A stretch of DNA of 58,135 nucleotides from an uncultured Bacilli bacterium (GTDB lineage Bacteria > Bacillota_I > Bacilli_A > RF39 > UBA660): the NCBI GenBank assembly GCA_944332635.1, contig CALVKI010000007.1, forward strand, positions 1-58,135, given 5' to 3'. Below, piece after piece: positions 7,689 to 17,643 of this stretch; within the stretch, counting starts at the first letter, position 1, and the number at the start of each line of letters is the position of its first letter. The notes under the pieces are model-generated. The model saw only the letters and a list, made by a program, of their open reading frames with translations. It did not search any database and was not told the origin of the DNA. The translations under genes were made by a program, and so were the position numbers.

Positions 7689-9506
7689 ATGGAAATTTTA
7701 AAAGTTTTTGATAAGAAATTTGTTAAATATCTTAAATTTGCTGTTGTAGTAATCGTAATTACGTTGTTTTTATGGTTTTTGGTTATTCATCCTTTGATTC
7801 TTTTTCGAGGATATGAAAAAGAAATTGAAAAAGCTGCAGCGCGGTATTATGAAATTAATCCAAGCCAGCTACCAACTGGTACTCGCGTAAAAACATTAAG
7901 TATACAAGAATTGTTTGATCAAGCTTATTTAAAAGAAGATTTTTATGTTCCGTTTTCTAAGAAACCGTGTTCTATTAAGGATAGTTGGGTTAAAGTCAGA
8001 AAAGAAGATGGTGAGTATAAGTATTATACATATTTAAAATGTGGTATCATTTCTTCTAACGTTGATCATTCTGGTCCAGAAATTACATTAAATGGTGCTG
8101 ATGAAGTTACTATTAATTTGGGAGCTAATTATAAAGAAGAGGGCGTTAAAAGTGTGATTGATAACACTGATGGAAAAATGAATGTTGATGATGTAGAAAT
8201 AGATTCTAGTGATGTTAATACTAATAAGGCAGGGACTTATAAAGTTGTATATAGTGTTGCTGATAGTTTGAATAATACTACTCAGGTTATTAGAACTGTT
8301 AAAGTAGTTGAAAGATTGAAGAATACTGTTAATAAGGCTACTAATAAAATGGGAGTATATACTGGTGCTAATCCTAATAATTATATTTATTTTTCTGGAA
8401 TGTTATTTAGGATTGTAAATATTGACGGGGATGATGTGAGAATTGTTGCTGAACAAGATGTTAGTAATGTTAATTATGCATCTATAGATGAATGGTTAGA
8501 TTATTATTATGAACATATAGCTCAAGAATCTAAAAAGTATGTTGTAAAAAATGAATATTGTGATATGAATGCAACTGATGATAATATTTCTACATTAAGT
8601 AGCTGTAGTTCTTTTACTAAAGAAAGTTACGTATCTATTTTATCTGCATCGGATATTAATAAAGCTACTACTAGTGATGGTAATTGGTTACGTCCTGATA
8701 GTATTTCTTGGGTAAGAAATGAAAAGGATGATAAAAACGCTTATACTGTGAGAAATAGATTCTATAATACAAATGCAACATATATGGCGTTTGATCAAAA
8801 TTATAATTTTGGTGTTCGCCCTGTTTTGACTATTAGTGGTTCTGCATTGATAGATGATGGTGAAGGAACTAAAAATAATCCTTATTCTATAGGTGATTTT
8901 TCATCTGCTACTGCTGGAGATAAATTAAATACACGTTATTCTGGGGAATTTATTTCTTATTCTGGTATGTTATGGAGAATTATTGATGTTGATTCAGATG
9001 ACACTACAAAAGTAATTGCTGATACTACTATATATAATGATGGTGCAAGAGTTCTTACACATTATGATACTCAGTCTAAAGCTAAAATTTATAATCCAAA
9101 AGAGCGTGGTAATGTAGGATATTTTATTAATAATCAAGCAGTACAGTATTTTAATACGAATTATTTTGTAACTAAAGAAATTGAAGTTCCTATTTATAAT
9201 AATATGATTAGATATGGTACGGAAAGCACTACAAAGAAATATAAGGTAAAACTTTCTGCTCCTAATATGTATGAGATGTTTAGTGCATTTGATTATAATT
9301 CTGATACAATGAAATCTTATTGGTTATTGAATTCATCAAAAAAACAATATACTAAAGCTTTGATTTCTGATATTGGTGTAGTAATGTATGGAGATTTATA
9401 TGATAATGCAGAGTATGGCATTCGTCCTGTTGGTTATTTAGATAAAAATTGTTCAATTGTAAGTGGTCACGGTACTTATGAAGATCCTTATGTTATTATG
9501 AAATAG
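7689..9506 (+). CDS. Membrane-anchored surface protein: pilin-like module, Ig-like domain, two repeated 'LWRI' modules
   Basis: 605 residues. One N-terminal membrane helix (about 17-40) is followed by a pilin-like module (AARYYEINPSQLP... to the Cys before DHSGP). Next comes a bacterial Ig-like domain (about 133-215, with NLGANYKEEGVKSVIDNTDG and AGTYKVVYSVAD). Two related C-terminal modules begin YFSGMLFRIVNIDGDD and SYSGMLWRIIDVDSDD. The first module matches that of the last gene of the locus (31299-32480). The helix-in, mass-out topology suggests a pseudopilin or surface subunit. SD TAGGAGAAATAG. No enzyme motif is seen. Confidence 0.75.
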   Translation: MEILKVFDKKFVKYLKFAVVVIVITLFLWFLVIHPLILFRGYEKEIEKAAARYYEINPSQLPTGTRVKTLSIQELFDQAYLKEDFYVPFSKKPCSIKDSWVKVRKEDGEYKYYTYLKCGIISSNVDHSGPEITLNGADEVTINLGANYKEEGVKSVIDNTDGKMNVDDVEIDSSDVNTNKAGTYKVVYSVADSLNNTTQVIRTVKVVERLKNTVNKATNKMGVYTGANPNNYIYFSGMLFRIVNIDGDDVRIVAEQDVSNVNYASIDEWLDYYYEHIAQESKKYVVKNEYCDMNATDDNISTLSSCSSFTKESYVSILSASDINKATTSDGNWLRPDSISWVRNEKDDKNAYTVRNRFYNTNATYMAFDQNYNFGVRPVLTISGSALIDDGEGTKNNPYSIGDFSSATAGDKLNTRYSGEFISYSGMLWRIIDVDSDDTTKVIADTTIYNDGARVLTHYDTQSKAKIYNPKERGNVGYFINNQAVQYFNTNYFVTKEIEVPIYNNMIRYGTESTTKKYKVKLSAPNMYEMFSAFDYNSDTMKSYWLLNSSKKQYTKALISDIGVVMYGDLYDNAEYGIRPVGYLDKNCSIVSGHGTYEDPYVIMK

Positions 9507-9521
9507 GTGGGAGATGGTAGT

Positions 9522-10328
9522 ATGAGAAAAAGGACTAGGCTACTGATTTTGAAAAAAAAGAAGGTATTTCTAATTGTTGGAATTCTATCTTTTTTATGTT
9601 TAGTATTTGCTATTATATTCTTATTATTTTATAATTATTATCCTATCGAGTCTAGAATAGGAAGAATAGAAGAGTATGCAAAAAATGATAAAGAAGATTA
9701 TACTACGGTCGGGTGGCTTAGAGTTCAAGGTACAAATATAGATTATCCTATAATTTATGCTCCATCTTATGATTTTAGTGGAATGACATATGATTTCTTA
9801 TGGAATGAAGTAAAGAGTGATAATTTGTTAAATCAAATAACTGTGAGTGGTCATAATATCTTAAATCTTTCTTCTAATCCTTTAGTTGCTAATGAAAATC
9901 ATAAACGATTTGAACAATTAATGAGTTTTATTTATTTAGATTTTATTAAAGATAATAAATATATACAATATACTGCAAATGGGAATGATTATTTATATAA
10001 GATATTTTCTGTAGCTTTTTCTAAAAAGTCAAATATAAAAAAGTTTACAAGAGAAGATTTATCAAGAGAAGAGATGAAAGAGTATTTAAATCAGTCTCTT
10101 AATGATAGTATTTTTGAATTTGATGTGGATGTTGATGAAAATGATAAAATACTTTCTTTAGTAACTTGTACGCGTATGTTTGGTCATTATAATGATATTG
10201 AATTTAAGATTGATGCTAGATTAGTTAGAAAAGGTGAATTAAAATTAAATTATGGAGTTAACAAGACTGAAAAATATCATGAGATAGAGAAAATCATGGA
10301 AGGTGGAGAAAATGATGAAAAAGTATAG
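9522..10328 (+). CDS. Class B-type sortase (transpeptidase)
   Basis: 268 residues from ATG 9522, chosen over the in-frame GTG at 9507 because AGGTGGGAG lies just upstream. One N-terminal membrane helix precedes the sortase fold (VGWLRVQGTNIDYPII). The catalytic triad is visible: His111 in VSGHNI, Cys216 in LVTCTR, and a C-terminal Arg (R233 in DARLVR or R218). Sortases join sorting-signal proteins to the wall or to pilin subunits. No LPxTG-like signal with a membrane tail is present in the window, so the substrate is unknown. It sits between two large exported proteins of the locus. Confidence 0.88.
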   Translation: MRKRTRLLILKKKKVFLIVGILSFLCLVFAIIFLLFYNYYPIESRIGRIEEYAKNDKEDYTTVGWLRVQGTNIDYPIIYAPSYDFSGMTYDFLWNEVKSDNLLNQITVSGHNILNLSSNPLVANENHKRFEQLMSFIYLDFIKDNKYIQYTANGNDYLYKIFSVAFSKKSNIKKFTREDLSREEMKEYLNQSLNDSIFEFDVDVDENDKILSLVTCTRMFGHYNDIEFKIDARLVRKGELKLNYGVNKTEKYHEIEKIMEGGENDEKV

Positions 10329-13116
10329 TAGAGGAATAATAGGGGTTTTTATACTTTTTATTATCGGTGTTGTTCTATTTAGTGGTTATGATGAGCTAAC
10401 TTCTAGAGAGAAAGTTAATGTTAGTAAAAAGGAAATTTTAACAAAAACAACAGATGGAAAAACTTGTAATAATGCTGAGGAAATGAATGATGAATATTCA
10501 CCTACAGTTTCGTTTGACAAGGGTCAAGCGATAGTTAAGGTAGCTAAAGGTAGTTTTAAAGTTACTAATGTTACTAATTCACAGTATTTGACTAATGATC
10601 CTATGGCTTTAGGAGTTGTAACGCCTGAAAATCCTATGGTAGTTACATTTAATACTAATGCTTCTGGTGATGTTGGTTTACATTTTGTTTTGACTGAGAC
10701 TGATGATATTTGTCTTTCTTATGATGAAGCGCCTTTAAATAATGAAGGAAAAAAGTCTGGTACTTATGAGTTTGATATGACATTGCAGTTGAAACCTCAA
10801 TTAGACACTCCTTTGAAAAATAATGAAAATTATAATGGTATATGTAGTGTTTTTAGAACTGGTGTTGGTTATGAAAATTATAAAGATATTTTTAAATCTG
10901 CAGGAGTTAGTAAGAATGATATAGAAAAGTATAATTATAATGTAGTAAATGATTTTCAAAGGGATACTTATAATAGTATAATTCCTTACTGTTTATCTTC
11001 GAATCAGGTTACTTTTAATTATACAGAGAAACAGACTGCTTCTTTGATTGCATCGGCAATTTTTGTTGTTAGGAATCAAGGAACTAGTAGTTCTGGGTCT
11101 GATGTTTCAGAATCATTTATGAGTGCATTTAATGATACTAAGAGTAAGGCTTTAGAATTAGGACATGATTATACTCATTTAGTTAAAAACGGTAGTCTTG
11201 ATGATACACGTTTTGGAGAAACTTGTGACTGGAAAAAAGATAAAACGGAAAATGATTATTATGTAAATAAAGATTATTATTATGCTAAAGAGGAAGATTC
11301 TGAAAATATAGAGTATACTTATCATTATACTTCTGGTGAAACAGAAAAGGTTTCTGGTGGTTCTTGTACTAGAGTTTGTGAAGAAGCAACTGTTGTTGAA
11401 TATGGACCTCCGGTTGCTTCTAAAGCAGGTCTTTGTTTTGAATATAAGGTTCGAGTAACTAGTAGAGTAGTTTGCAATTCAGATTTAAAAATAACACCAC
11501 CTCCTACTCCTAATATTTGTACTCCTACACCTTATTGTAATCAGGTTTCTGGTTTTGTTCATCAAGGTGGACCAAATGAAGATTTTGAAAAGTGTATTCA
11601 AGAGTGTGATGGTGGAAAGTATAGTCAAAGTTGTAGTAATAAGTGTTATAGCGAAGTTTATGAGTCAGGTGATACTGGATATAATCCTTTATCAATTCGT
11701 TATGGTGATGATTCTATAGTACAAAAGATGTGGAGTAGTTCATTTCCTGGATATGTTGGACGTTATGAATGGCAAAATGGTAGTATTGTTTGGGTCGGTG
11801 AAGGTTATGGTCGTTGGTATCAAGAATTTGAGGATGCTAAAACACGTAGTGATCACGGTACTTACAATGTTTATTCAGGTTTTAAGAAGGAAGATTATGG
11901 CAATGGTAATCATTGTCAAGATAATTGTTATTGGTCTGGTTGCTCAACTAAGTCTTATTTGAATGAATCAGATGTTGCTGATGATATAATTGATAATATG
12001 AAAAAATATAATCAAGCGGTTGCTACTTGCAGTGCATCAGCGAGTTGTACAACTAAAACTGCTGAATTTACAATAGGTGTTGATTATACAGATACCGATG
12101 GTAATAAACATACTGTAGATTTCCCATTGTCTAGTTCTAAAGTTGATTCTTCTAAATTGCCAAGCCATGGAGAAGGATTTAGTGGTAGTACTTCTGGAAC
12201 AGAAATATTTATACCTGAATTGACTATTACTCCAGAAGATCAAGACGGTTATGCAGGATGTTATGATGATGCTAGTGCTAAAAATTGGTATCAAGTTGCT
12301 TGGAGTTTCCCTGGAACTTGGATTAATAATAAAACTGGTGAAATTAGTTATGTTGATAAATCAGGCAATACTGCTTGGCATAAACAAGAAGGAAAATTCT
12401 GTGTGCCATTAAATGCAGCTAGTGTTAATATTAAGTGGTGGGAATGGAAGCTTTTAGGCTCAAATTATTCGGATTCACAAATAGAAGATGAGTTAGAAGA
12501 TAATTATAATATTCATGCTTCTACTACAGATTTTGGATATTTTGGATGGAATTTTGATTTTAGTTGTTTTTATGCATTAAAGAATGAAGAAGTTACAACT
12601 GATGATAACGATTGTCCTGATGGAGATGAGTGTAAAACTACTATTTCTACAGAGGATTATGTATTTAGAATCGTTGATTTAAATGATTTATTCCCTAAGA
12701 GTTCTGAAACTACAGAAAATAATCAGAGTAAGATATCAGCTACTGGACGTCAACCTGGATATAATTGGACATTGGATGCGTCTAATGATGGTGATCAGAT
12801 GACTGCGTTTAGTTTACTGACTAAGAATCCTGAATATAGTATTAATCCAATAGAATTGATTAAGAATATTCAAGCTAAAGGTGAAAGTATTTATTCTGAT
12901 GCATATTTGGATTATAGGATTACCTTAGAAAGTGAGGATATTAAATATTTAAGAAATTATAATAAAGATCATAAATATACAGATTATCAAGGCTCAACTG
13001 CTGTTAAAAATGGTGTAACGTCTTATTGGAGTAATGTAATTACTGAACTTAAGAACAGAGGTCAAGTTTCTGAAAGAGCAGAATATGGAGCTAATAACTC
13101 TGGAAAGGGGGCATAA
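10315..13116 (+). CDS. Very large Cys-rich surface protein with single N-terminal anchor
   Basis: 933 residues from ATG 10315; GTG 10303 and ATG 10312 are possible but sit too close to AGGTGGAG. One N-terminal membrane helix (RGIIGVFILFIIGVVLF) precedes ~900 external residues with many Cys, mostly in the middle (CNQVSGF..., CIQECDG, CSNKCYSE, CQDNCYWSGC, CSASASC), suggesting disulfide-rich domains. There is no C-terminal membrane tail or sorting motif. The start overlaps the end of the sortase gene, so the two are coupled. Likely the main exposed adhesin or tip-like component; this is inferred from size and context. Confidence 0.75.
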   Translation: MKKYSRGIIGVFILFIIGVVLFSGYDELTSREKVNVSKKEILTKTTDGKTCNNAEEMNDEYSPTVSFDKGQAIVKVAKGSFKVTNVTNSQYLTNDPMALGVVTPENPMVVTFNTNASGDVGLHFVLTETDDICLSYDEAPLNNEGKKSGTYEFDMTLQLKPQLDTPLKNNENYNGICSVFRTGVGYENYKDIFKSAGVSKNDIEKYNYNVVNDFQRDTYNSIIPYCLSSNQVTFNYTEKQTASLIASAIFVVRNQGTSSSGSDVSESFMSAFNDTKSKALELGHDYTHLVKNGSLDDTRFGETCDWKKDKTENDYYVNKDYYYAKEEDSENIEYTYHYTSGETEKVSGGSCTRVCEEATVVEYGPPVASKAGLCFEYKVRVTSRVVCNSDLKITPPPTPNICTPTPYCNQVSGFVHQGGPNEDFEKCIQECDGGKYSQSCSNKCYSEVYESGDTGYNPLSIRYGDDSIVQKMWSSSFPGYVGRYEWQNGSIVWVGEGYGRWYQEFEDAKTRSDHGTYNVYSGFKKEDYGNGNHCQDNCYWSGCSTKSYLNESDVADDIIDNMKKYNQAVATCSASASCTTKTAEFTIGVDYTDTDGNKHTVDFPLSSSKVDSSKLPSHGEGFSGSTSGTEIFIPELTITPEDQDGYAGCYDDASAKNWYQVAWSFPGTWINNKTGEISYVDKSGNTAWHKQEGKFCVPLNAASVNIKWWEWKLLGSNYSDSQIEDELEDNYNIHASTTDFGYFGWNFDFSCFYALKNEEVTTDDNDCPDGDECKTTISTEDYVFRIVDLNDLFPKSSETTENNQSKISATGRQPGYNWTLDASNDGDQMTAFSLLTKNPEYSINPIELIKNIQAKGESIYSDAYLDYRITLESEDIKYLRNYNKDHKYTDYQGSTAVKNGVTSYWSNVITELKNRGQVSERAEYGANNSGKGA

Positions 13117-13122
13117 TCATTT

Positions 13123-13587
13123 ATGAATAAAGCAATGTTAACGGTTGGAATTATTATTTTGAGTTTAGCAACGTTGTTAATGATTAATATTATTTCTAAT
13201 TATTCATCAGGTAGTGAGTTGGATTACTACCTGGTGAAAGAAACATCAGAAGCTGCTATGGTGGATGCTATAGATGTAGCATATTATCGTCAGAATGGAT
13301 TACTTCGTATTGATAAAGAAAAATTTGTTGAAAGTTTTGTTAGAAGATTTGCTGATTCTGTAGATACAACTAGAAATTATCAACTTTCTTTCTATGATTT
13401 AAATGAAGTACCACCTAAGGTAAGTGTGAAAGTCGATTCTTCTACCGTTTTAAGTTTTAAAGGTTCTGATTTGGAAATGTCAACAAAGTTAGATGCAATT
13501 TTAGAGAATACTTATGAGTCTGATCCGTTAGTTACTAAGGAAATAAATGACCCTAAGAGTGACTTTGGTAAGCCAGTAGAAGAGTAA
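13123..13587 (+). CDS. Small pseudopilin/TadE-like membrane protein
   Basis: 154 residues: a single hydrophobic helix at the very N-terminus (about 5-23), then a soluble domain with SEAAMVDAIDVAYYR and KFVESFVRRFADSV. An N-terminal helix plus small external domain is the outline of TadE-like and pseudopilin proteins. It sits directly before cpaB, 6 bases after the large surface protein, with a GGAAAGGGGG site. The family is suggested by shape and place, not by a recognised motif. Confidence 0.65.
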   Translation: MNKAMLTVGIIILSLATLLMINIISNYSSGSELDYYLVKETSEAAMVDAIDVAYYRQNGLLRIDKEKFVESFVRRFADSVDTTRNYQLSFYDLNEVPPKVSVKVDSSTVLSFKGSDLEMSTKLDAILENTYESDPLVTKEINDPKSDFGKPVEE

Positions 13588-13606
13588 GAAGGAAGGAGAG
13601 GATAAA

Positions 13607-14425
13607 ATGGGAAACCTTGGTATTGGAATAAAAAAATTTTTGTCCAATAAAAATACTGTCACGGTTGTTGGCGTAGTTGTTGCAGTATTAGTGTTATATA
13701 TTGCTTATAATATGCGTGTTCAAGCTGCTGTTAATCCAATTAGTGTTCCATATGCAATTGAACAAATTGAACCAGGAACACAAATTACAGAAGATATGGT
13801 GGGAATAATGGAGATTCCACCTTCTATGCTTGAAGGTGATGTGATTAGAAATCAAGCTGATGTTATTGATAAATATTCTAATGCTGATACATTAATACCA
13901 CAAGGAAGTTTGTTTTATACTAGACAAGTAGTCGAAAAGGAACAACTACCTGCTAATATTATTTTGGATTATCCAAAGGGTTATGTTTTATATAATATGC
14001 CTGTTAATATAGAATCTACATATGGTAATTCTATTTATCCAGGTAATTATATTGATATTTATTTAAAAATCACAAGAAAAAGTACAGGAACTGAAACTGC
14101 TACGACTAATTCTGATAGTGAATTGATGCAATATGGTAAATTTATTCAGAATGTTAAAGTGTTAGCAGTTAAAGATTCTTCTGGTCAACCTGTTTTTTCT
14201 AATTTAGATGAACAAAGAACACCAGCAATGTTAGTTTTTGCTTTACCTGAGCAATATTATATTTTACTTAAAAAGGCTAGTTATTTGACATTATATGATT
14301 CTGAATTAGTTCCAGTTCCAACTAATGAAAGCTTGCAGGATAAACCAGATGATTTAGAAATGAGTAGTGAAAGTCTTCGGGATTGGATTGAAACAGTTAC
14401 TTATTGGGATGAAAGTATGGGGTAG
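13607..14425 (+). CDS. cpaB: CpaB/RcpC-like pilus assembly protein (SAF domain)
   Basis: 272 residues. One N-terminal helix (about 16-36) is followed by an SAF-type domain (VPYAIEQIEPGTQITEDMVG) and a C-terminal RcpC-like part with GNYIDIYLK and LVFALPEQYYILLKKA. CpaB proteins of Tad systems sit outside the membrane and help guide the pilus. In a monoderm without secretin it probably contacts the wall or the pilus base. It lies 29 bases before the CpaF ATPase, the common Tad order. Confidence 0.85.
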   Translation: MGNLGIGIKKFLSNKNTVTVVGVVVAVLVLYIAYNMRVQAAVNPISVPYAIEQIEPGTQITEDMVGIMEIPPSMLEGDVIRNQADVIDKYSNADTLIPQGSLFYTRQVVEKEQLPANIILDYPKGYVLYNMPVNIESTYGNSIYPGNYIDIYLKITRKSTGTETATTNSDSELMQYGKFIQNVKVLAVKDSSGQPVFSNLDEQRTPAMLVFALPEQYYILLKKASYLTLYDSELVPVPTNESLQDKPDDLEMSSESLRDWIETVTYWDESMG

Positions 14426-14454
14426 ATATTAAAGAATAAAAAGGAGTTGGTCAT

Positions 14455-15855
14455 ATGAACGAGAATATTTTTGATAAACTAGATTTTGGACCCTTGCGTC
14501 CATTGTTAGATAATGATGATATTACTGATATTTCTTTTGATAATAATGGTCAGATTTGGGTGCGTTCTTTAACGCAAGGGTCACTTAGGGTTGAGGTTCA
14601 GGGATTGACTCCTGAATTTATAGAAAAATTGGCATTTCAATGTTCTAATGTTATGGGTACTACCTTTAATAATGCTAAGCCGTTTTTAGATGCTGAATCT
14701 GCTGAGTTGCGTTTGAATTTTGTTCATCCTTCTATTGCGACGAATGGTATAGCAATGGTTATCCGTAAGACTCCTGCTAAAATTCGATTAGAAAAAGATA
14801 AGTTGCTTAAAGATGATTATTTTACACAAGATATCCATGATATTTTGATTAAATGTGTTGAGGGTCATTGTAATATTATTGTGTGTGGAGAGACTGGTTC
14901 TGGTAAAACAGAATTCGTTAAATATTTAGCTAGTCATACACGTACTAATGAAAAAATTATTACTATTGAAGATACTTTAGAACTTCATTTAGATAAGATT
15001 TTTCCTCAACGTGATATTGTTGCTATGAAAACTAATAATGTTGCTAGTTATACTGATGTATTGGTTACTTGTATGCGTCAGAATCCTAAGTGGATTTTGC
15101 TTTCAGAAGTTCGTAGTGCTGAGGCAGTTTCAGCTGTTCGTAATTCTATTTCTTCTGGACATAATATTTTATCTACTATACATGCTGATAAAGCTTCTGC
15201 TATTCCGTATCGTTTATATAGTTTGATGGAAACGGATTTGGATGTTAATCAATTTTTAAATACAATTTATCGGTATATTCAAATTGGAGTTCATATTAAA
15301 GCATATTATAGTAAAGAACTTGGAAAATTTCATCGTGAAGTTGATGAGGTTTGTGAGTTTTATGTTGATGAAAATAATCAACCACAGACTAGGATTATTT
15401 ATCAAAAATTATTTGGGCAAGATCCAGTTATGCGTAAGCCAAGTCCTCATTTAATTGAATATTTAGAAAATCAAAATATTGATATTAATGCAATTACTGA
15501 GCATTTGAGTGATGACTTACCTTTTCATGATGATGTAGAAAGAGAAGAATATATGGAAAGCCATAAAGAAAATGGTAATTTAGGTAATGTTACTACTGAA
15601 TCTACTATGTCAGAAGTAGTTCCTCAAGTAGCTAATATTACTCCAGTAGTACAACCTATCATTCAAACAATTTCTAATAATCAAGTTCCTTCATCTTTAA
15701 ATGTTACACCAATGGTACAAGTACCGGCTACACCTAGTATTGTATCTTCTAAAAATGTAAGTTCTGAAGTGGTTCCTAATGTACCTACTTCTGATAAAAA
15801 AAATGTTCAAATACCGGCGATTGTAGATTTTTCATCTTTAGGTAATTTAGAGTAG
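14455..15855 (+). CDS. cpaF: CpaF/TadA-family secretion ATPase (VirB11-like)
   Basis: 466 residues. The N-terminal domain (1-125) is followed by the hexameric ATPase core: Walker A GETGSGKT (145-152), Asp box around ITIEDTLELH (169-178), Walker B PKWILLSEVRSAEA (Glu218), and His box GHNILSTIHADK (235-246). CpaF ATPases power Tad pilus assembly and retraction and are homologous to VirB11. The last ~110 residues are a Pro/Ser/Val-rich tail not typical of the family. With TadB and TadC downstream it forms the Tad motor. Confidence 0.95.
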   Translation: MNENIFDKLDFGPLRPLLDNDDITDISFDNNGQIWVRSLTQGSLRVEVQGLTPEFIEKLAFQCSNVMGTTFNNAKPFLDAESAELRLNFVHPSIATNGIAMVIRKTPAKIRLEKDKLLKDDYFTQDIHDILIKCVEGHCNIIVCGETGSGKTEFVKYLASHTRTNEKIITIEDTLELHLDKIFPQRDIVAMKTNNVASYTDVLVTCMRQNPKWILLSEVRSAEAVSAVRNSISSGHNILSTIHADKASAIPYRLYSLMETDLDVNQFLNTIYRYIQIGVHIKAYYSKELGKFHREVDEVCEFYVDENNQPQTRIIYQKLFGQDPVMRKPSPHLIEYLENQNIDINAITEHLSDDLPFHDDVEREEYMESHKENGNLGNVTTESTMSEVVPQVANITPVVQPIIQTISNNQVPSSLNVTPMVQVPATPSIVSSKNVSSEVVPNVPTSDKKNVQIPAIVDFSSLGNLE

Positions 15856-15871
15856 AAAAGGGGGCAAATTT

Positions 15872-16774
15872 ATGTATATAGAGGAATTAGTTTTTTTAAT
15901 TGTCTTGGTTGTTGTTATTGCTCTTTATCGTAATTATAAGGGTCAAAATGTAGGTAAATTTATTACGACTCAAATGCAAGGTCTTTATGATAGGTTTGCA
16001 CCTTATTCATTTAAAGTTGTGCGAGAAAAAACAAAAGAATTAGGACAAGAATATACACCAAGACAATATTTAATACAAGTGATTATAATGGCATCATTTA
16101 CAGGAGTAGTTAGTTATTTATATTTCTATAATTTATTTATTTCATTAGTTTATATGGTTATTGTTGTTGCGTTTATTCCTTATTTATCTTATTTAAGATG
16201 TAAAAGGGTTTATAGTGAATTTATTTTTGAGCAAATTCAAGTTTATACTTCTAATACAATTATGGAATTTGCAACAACACAATCATTTGTAAAAGCATTG
16301 GAAGGTGTTCGTAATTCTGGTATTTTAGAAGATCCAGTTAAAAGTGATGTTGATCATATGATTGAACTTGCTTATGAAAATGGTAGTATCGAAGAGTCTC
16401 TTACTTATATGAGTCAATTATATCCTTATTATATAGTAAAGAATATGCATCAATTATTTTTACAAATTACTAAAGAAGGTGCAAGAAATTCTATGGATTC
16501 TTTAGATAATATGCAACTCGATATAGATATGCTTGTAGAAAGTGTTTATCGTGATCGTATAGAACGTGCTTCTTTTCATAAGTCCTTTCTACAATTTGGT
16601 ATTATGCTTTATTTATTAGTAATGTTGACACAGTATCTTTTGGGGCGAGAAACTTATTTAATTATGTTAGAACGATGGTATGTTAAATTTCTACTTCATG
16701 CTGTTTTAATTATTAATACATACTTCTTGTTAAAAGGTGAAAAATATTACAATGAGAATGTAGGTGCTGAATAA
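15872..16774 (+). CDS. tadB: TadB-like inner-membrane platform protein
   Basis: 300 residues. An N-terminal helix, a pair of helices about 70-115 (VIIMASFTGVVSYLYFYN...) and a C-terminal pair about 238-290 flank a cytoplasmic helical domain. That is the T2SSF/GspF outline of TadB. The position, between CpaF and a second T2SSF-like gene, supports it. The stop overlaps the next start by one base (TAATG). Confidence 0.85.
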   Translation: MYIEELVFLIVLVVVIALYRNYKGQNVGKFITTQMQGLYDRFAPYSFKVVREKTKELGQEYTPRQYLIQVIIMASFTGVVSYLYFYNLFISLVYMVIVVAFIPYLSYLRCKRVYSEFIFEQIQVYTSNTIMEFATTQSFVKALEGVRNSGILEDPVKSDVDHMIELAYENGSIEESLTYMSQLYPYYIVKNMHQLFLQITKEGARNSMDSLDNMQLDIDMLVESVYRDRIERASFHKSFLQFGIMLYLLVMLTQYLLGRETYLIMLERWYVKFLLHAVLIINTYFLLKGEKYYNENVGAE

Positions 16775-17559
16775 TGGTAGAAGTAGTTATTGTAGGTGCA
16801 ATTATTATATTTGTTTTAATATATAATAATACGATTGATAAGAATAAGTTTATTGCTGATAATGAAAAGTATTTTGATATTTTAAGAGAGGAAGATTATA
16901 ATTTTTTAGTGTATGCAAAATATGGTGAAGATGTTGATCCAAATATATTATTTAGAAAGAGGATATATTATGCTATTTTAGTTGCTGTGGTATTTTTATT
17001 TATTTTTTTAAATCAATTGTCTTTTCTTAATGTTGTATTTTGTATTGTTGTAGCAGCTTTGGTTTTTAAAATGCCATATACACAGCTTAAATCATTTTAT
17101 AAAGCTCATTTGCATGATATTGATGTTATGTTGCCGTATTATTTAAAGAGTTTAGAAATTTTAATTCAGCATTATACGGTTCCTGTTGCTTTAGGTAAAT
17201 CTATTGATGATGCTCCTGATATTTTTAAACCTGGACTTCGAAGACTGATTGAACGTATTAATTCGGGTGATTCAACGATTGATCCTTATATGGAGTTTGC
17301 AAATACGTATCCAGTAAGGGATTCTATGCGTATGATGCGTTTACTGTATCGTTTGGGTCTTGGTTCACAAGAGAGAAAACAGGAAAGATTGATGATGTTT
17401 TCTAGAACTGTTTCAAATTTACAAAATAAAGCACGGGAAACAAAGTATAAAGAACGTTTAAATCATATGGAAAATCAAACTATGGTTATGTTAGTAGTTA
17501 CTGGTATGGGAACTATGGTTGTGATTTTAATTTCTATGATGATGATGTTTAACATGTAA
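16774..17559 (+). CDS. tadC: TadC-like inner-membrane platform protein
   Basis: 261 residues: an N-terminal helix, a hydrophobic pair at about 69-106, a cytoplasmic T2SSF-like helical core (DVMLPYYLKSLEILIQHY and LRRLIERINSGD), and a C-terminal helix rich in Met and Val. TadB and TadC form the platform through which the CpaF motor acts. It is coupled to tadB by a one-base overlap. An internal promoter follows, so this gene ends the first stretch of the locus. Confidence 0.85.
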   Translation: MVEVVIVGAIIIFVLIYNNTIDKNKFIADNEKYFDILREEDYNFLVYAKYGEDVDPNILFRKRIYYAILVAVVFLFIFLNQLSFLNVVFCIVVAALVFKMPYTQLKSFYKAHLHDIDVMLPYYLKSLEILIQHYTVPVALGKSIDDAPDIFKPGLRRLIERINSGDSTIDPYMEFANTYPVRDSMRMMRLLYRLGLGSQERKQERLMMFSRTVSNLQNKARETKYKERLNHMENQTMVMLVVTGMGTMVVILISMMMMFNM

Positions 17560-17574
17560 ACCATATAAATTTTA

Positions 17575-17603
17575 TTGTAAAAGTGCAATTATGTTGGTAT
17601 AAT
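17575..17603 (+). promoter_or_regulatory. Internal promoter in front of the small pilin-like gene
   Basis: -35 TTGTAA (17575-17580), spacer 17, -10 TATAAT (17598-17603). It would give the small pilin-like gene its own transcript, as expected for a subunit needed in large amounts. Confidence 0.75.
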
Positions 17604-17643
17604 ATATAGTGTATATAGAATAGGAAAGGATGTGTATGTTTTA

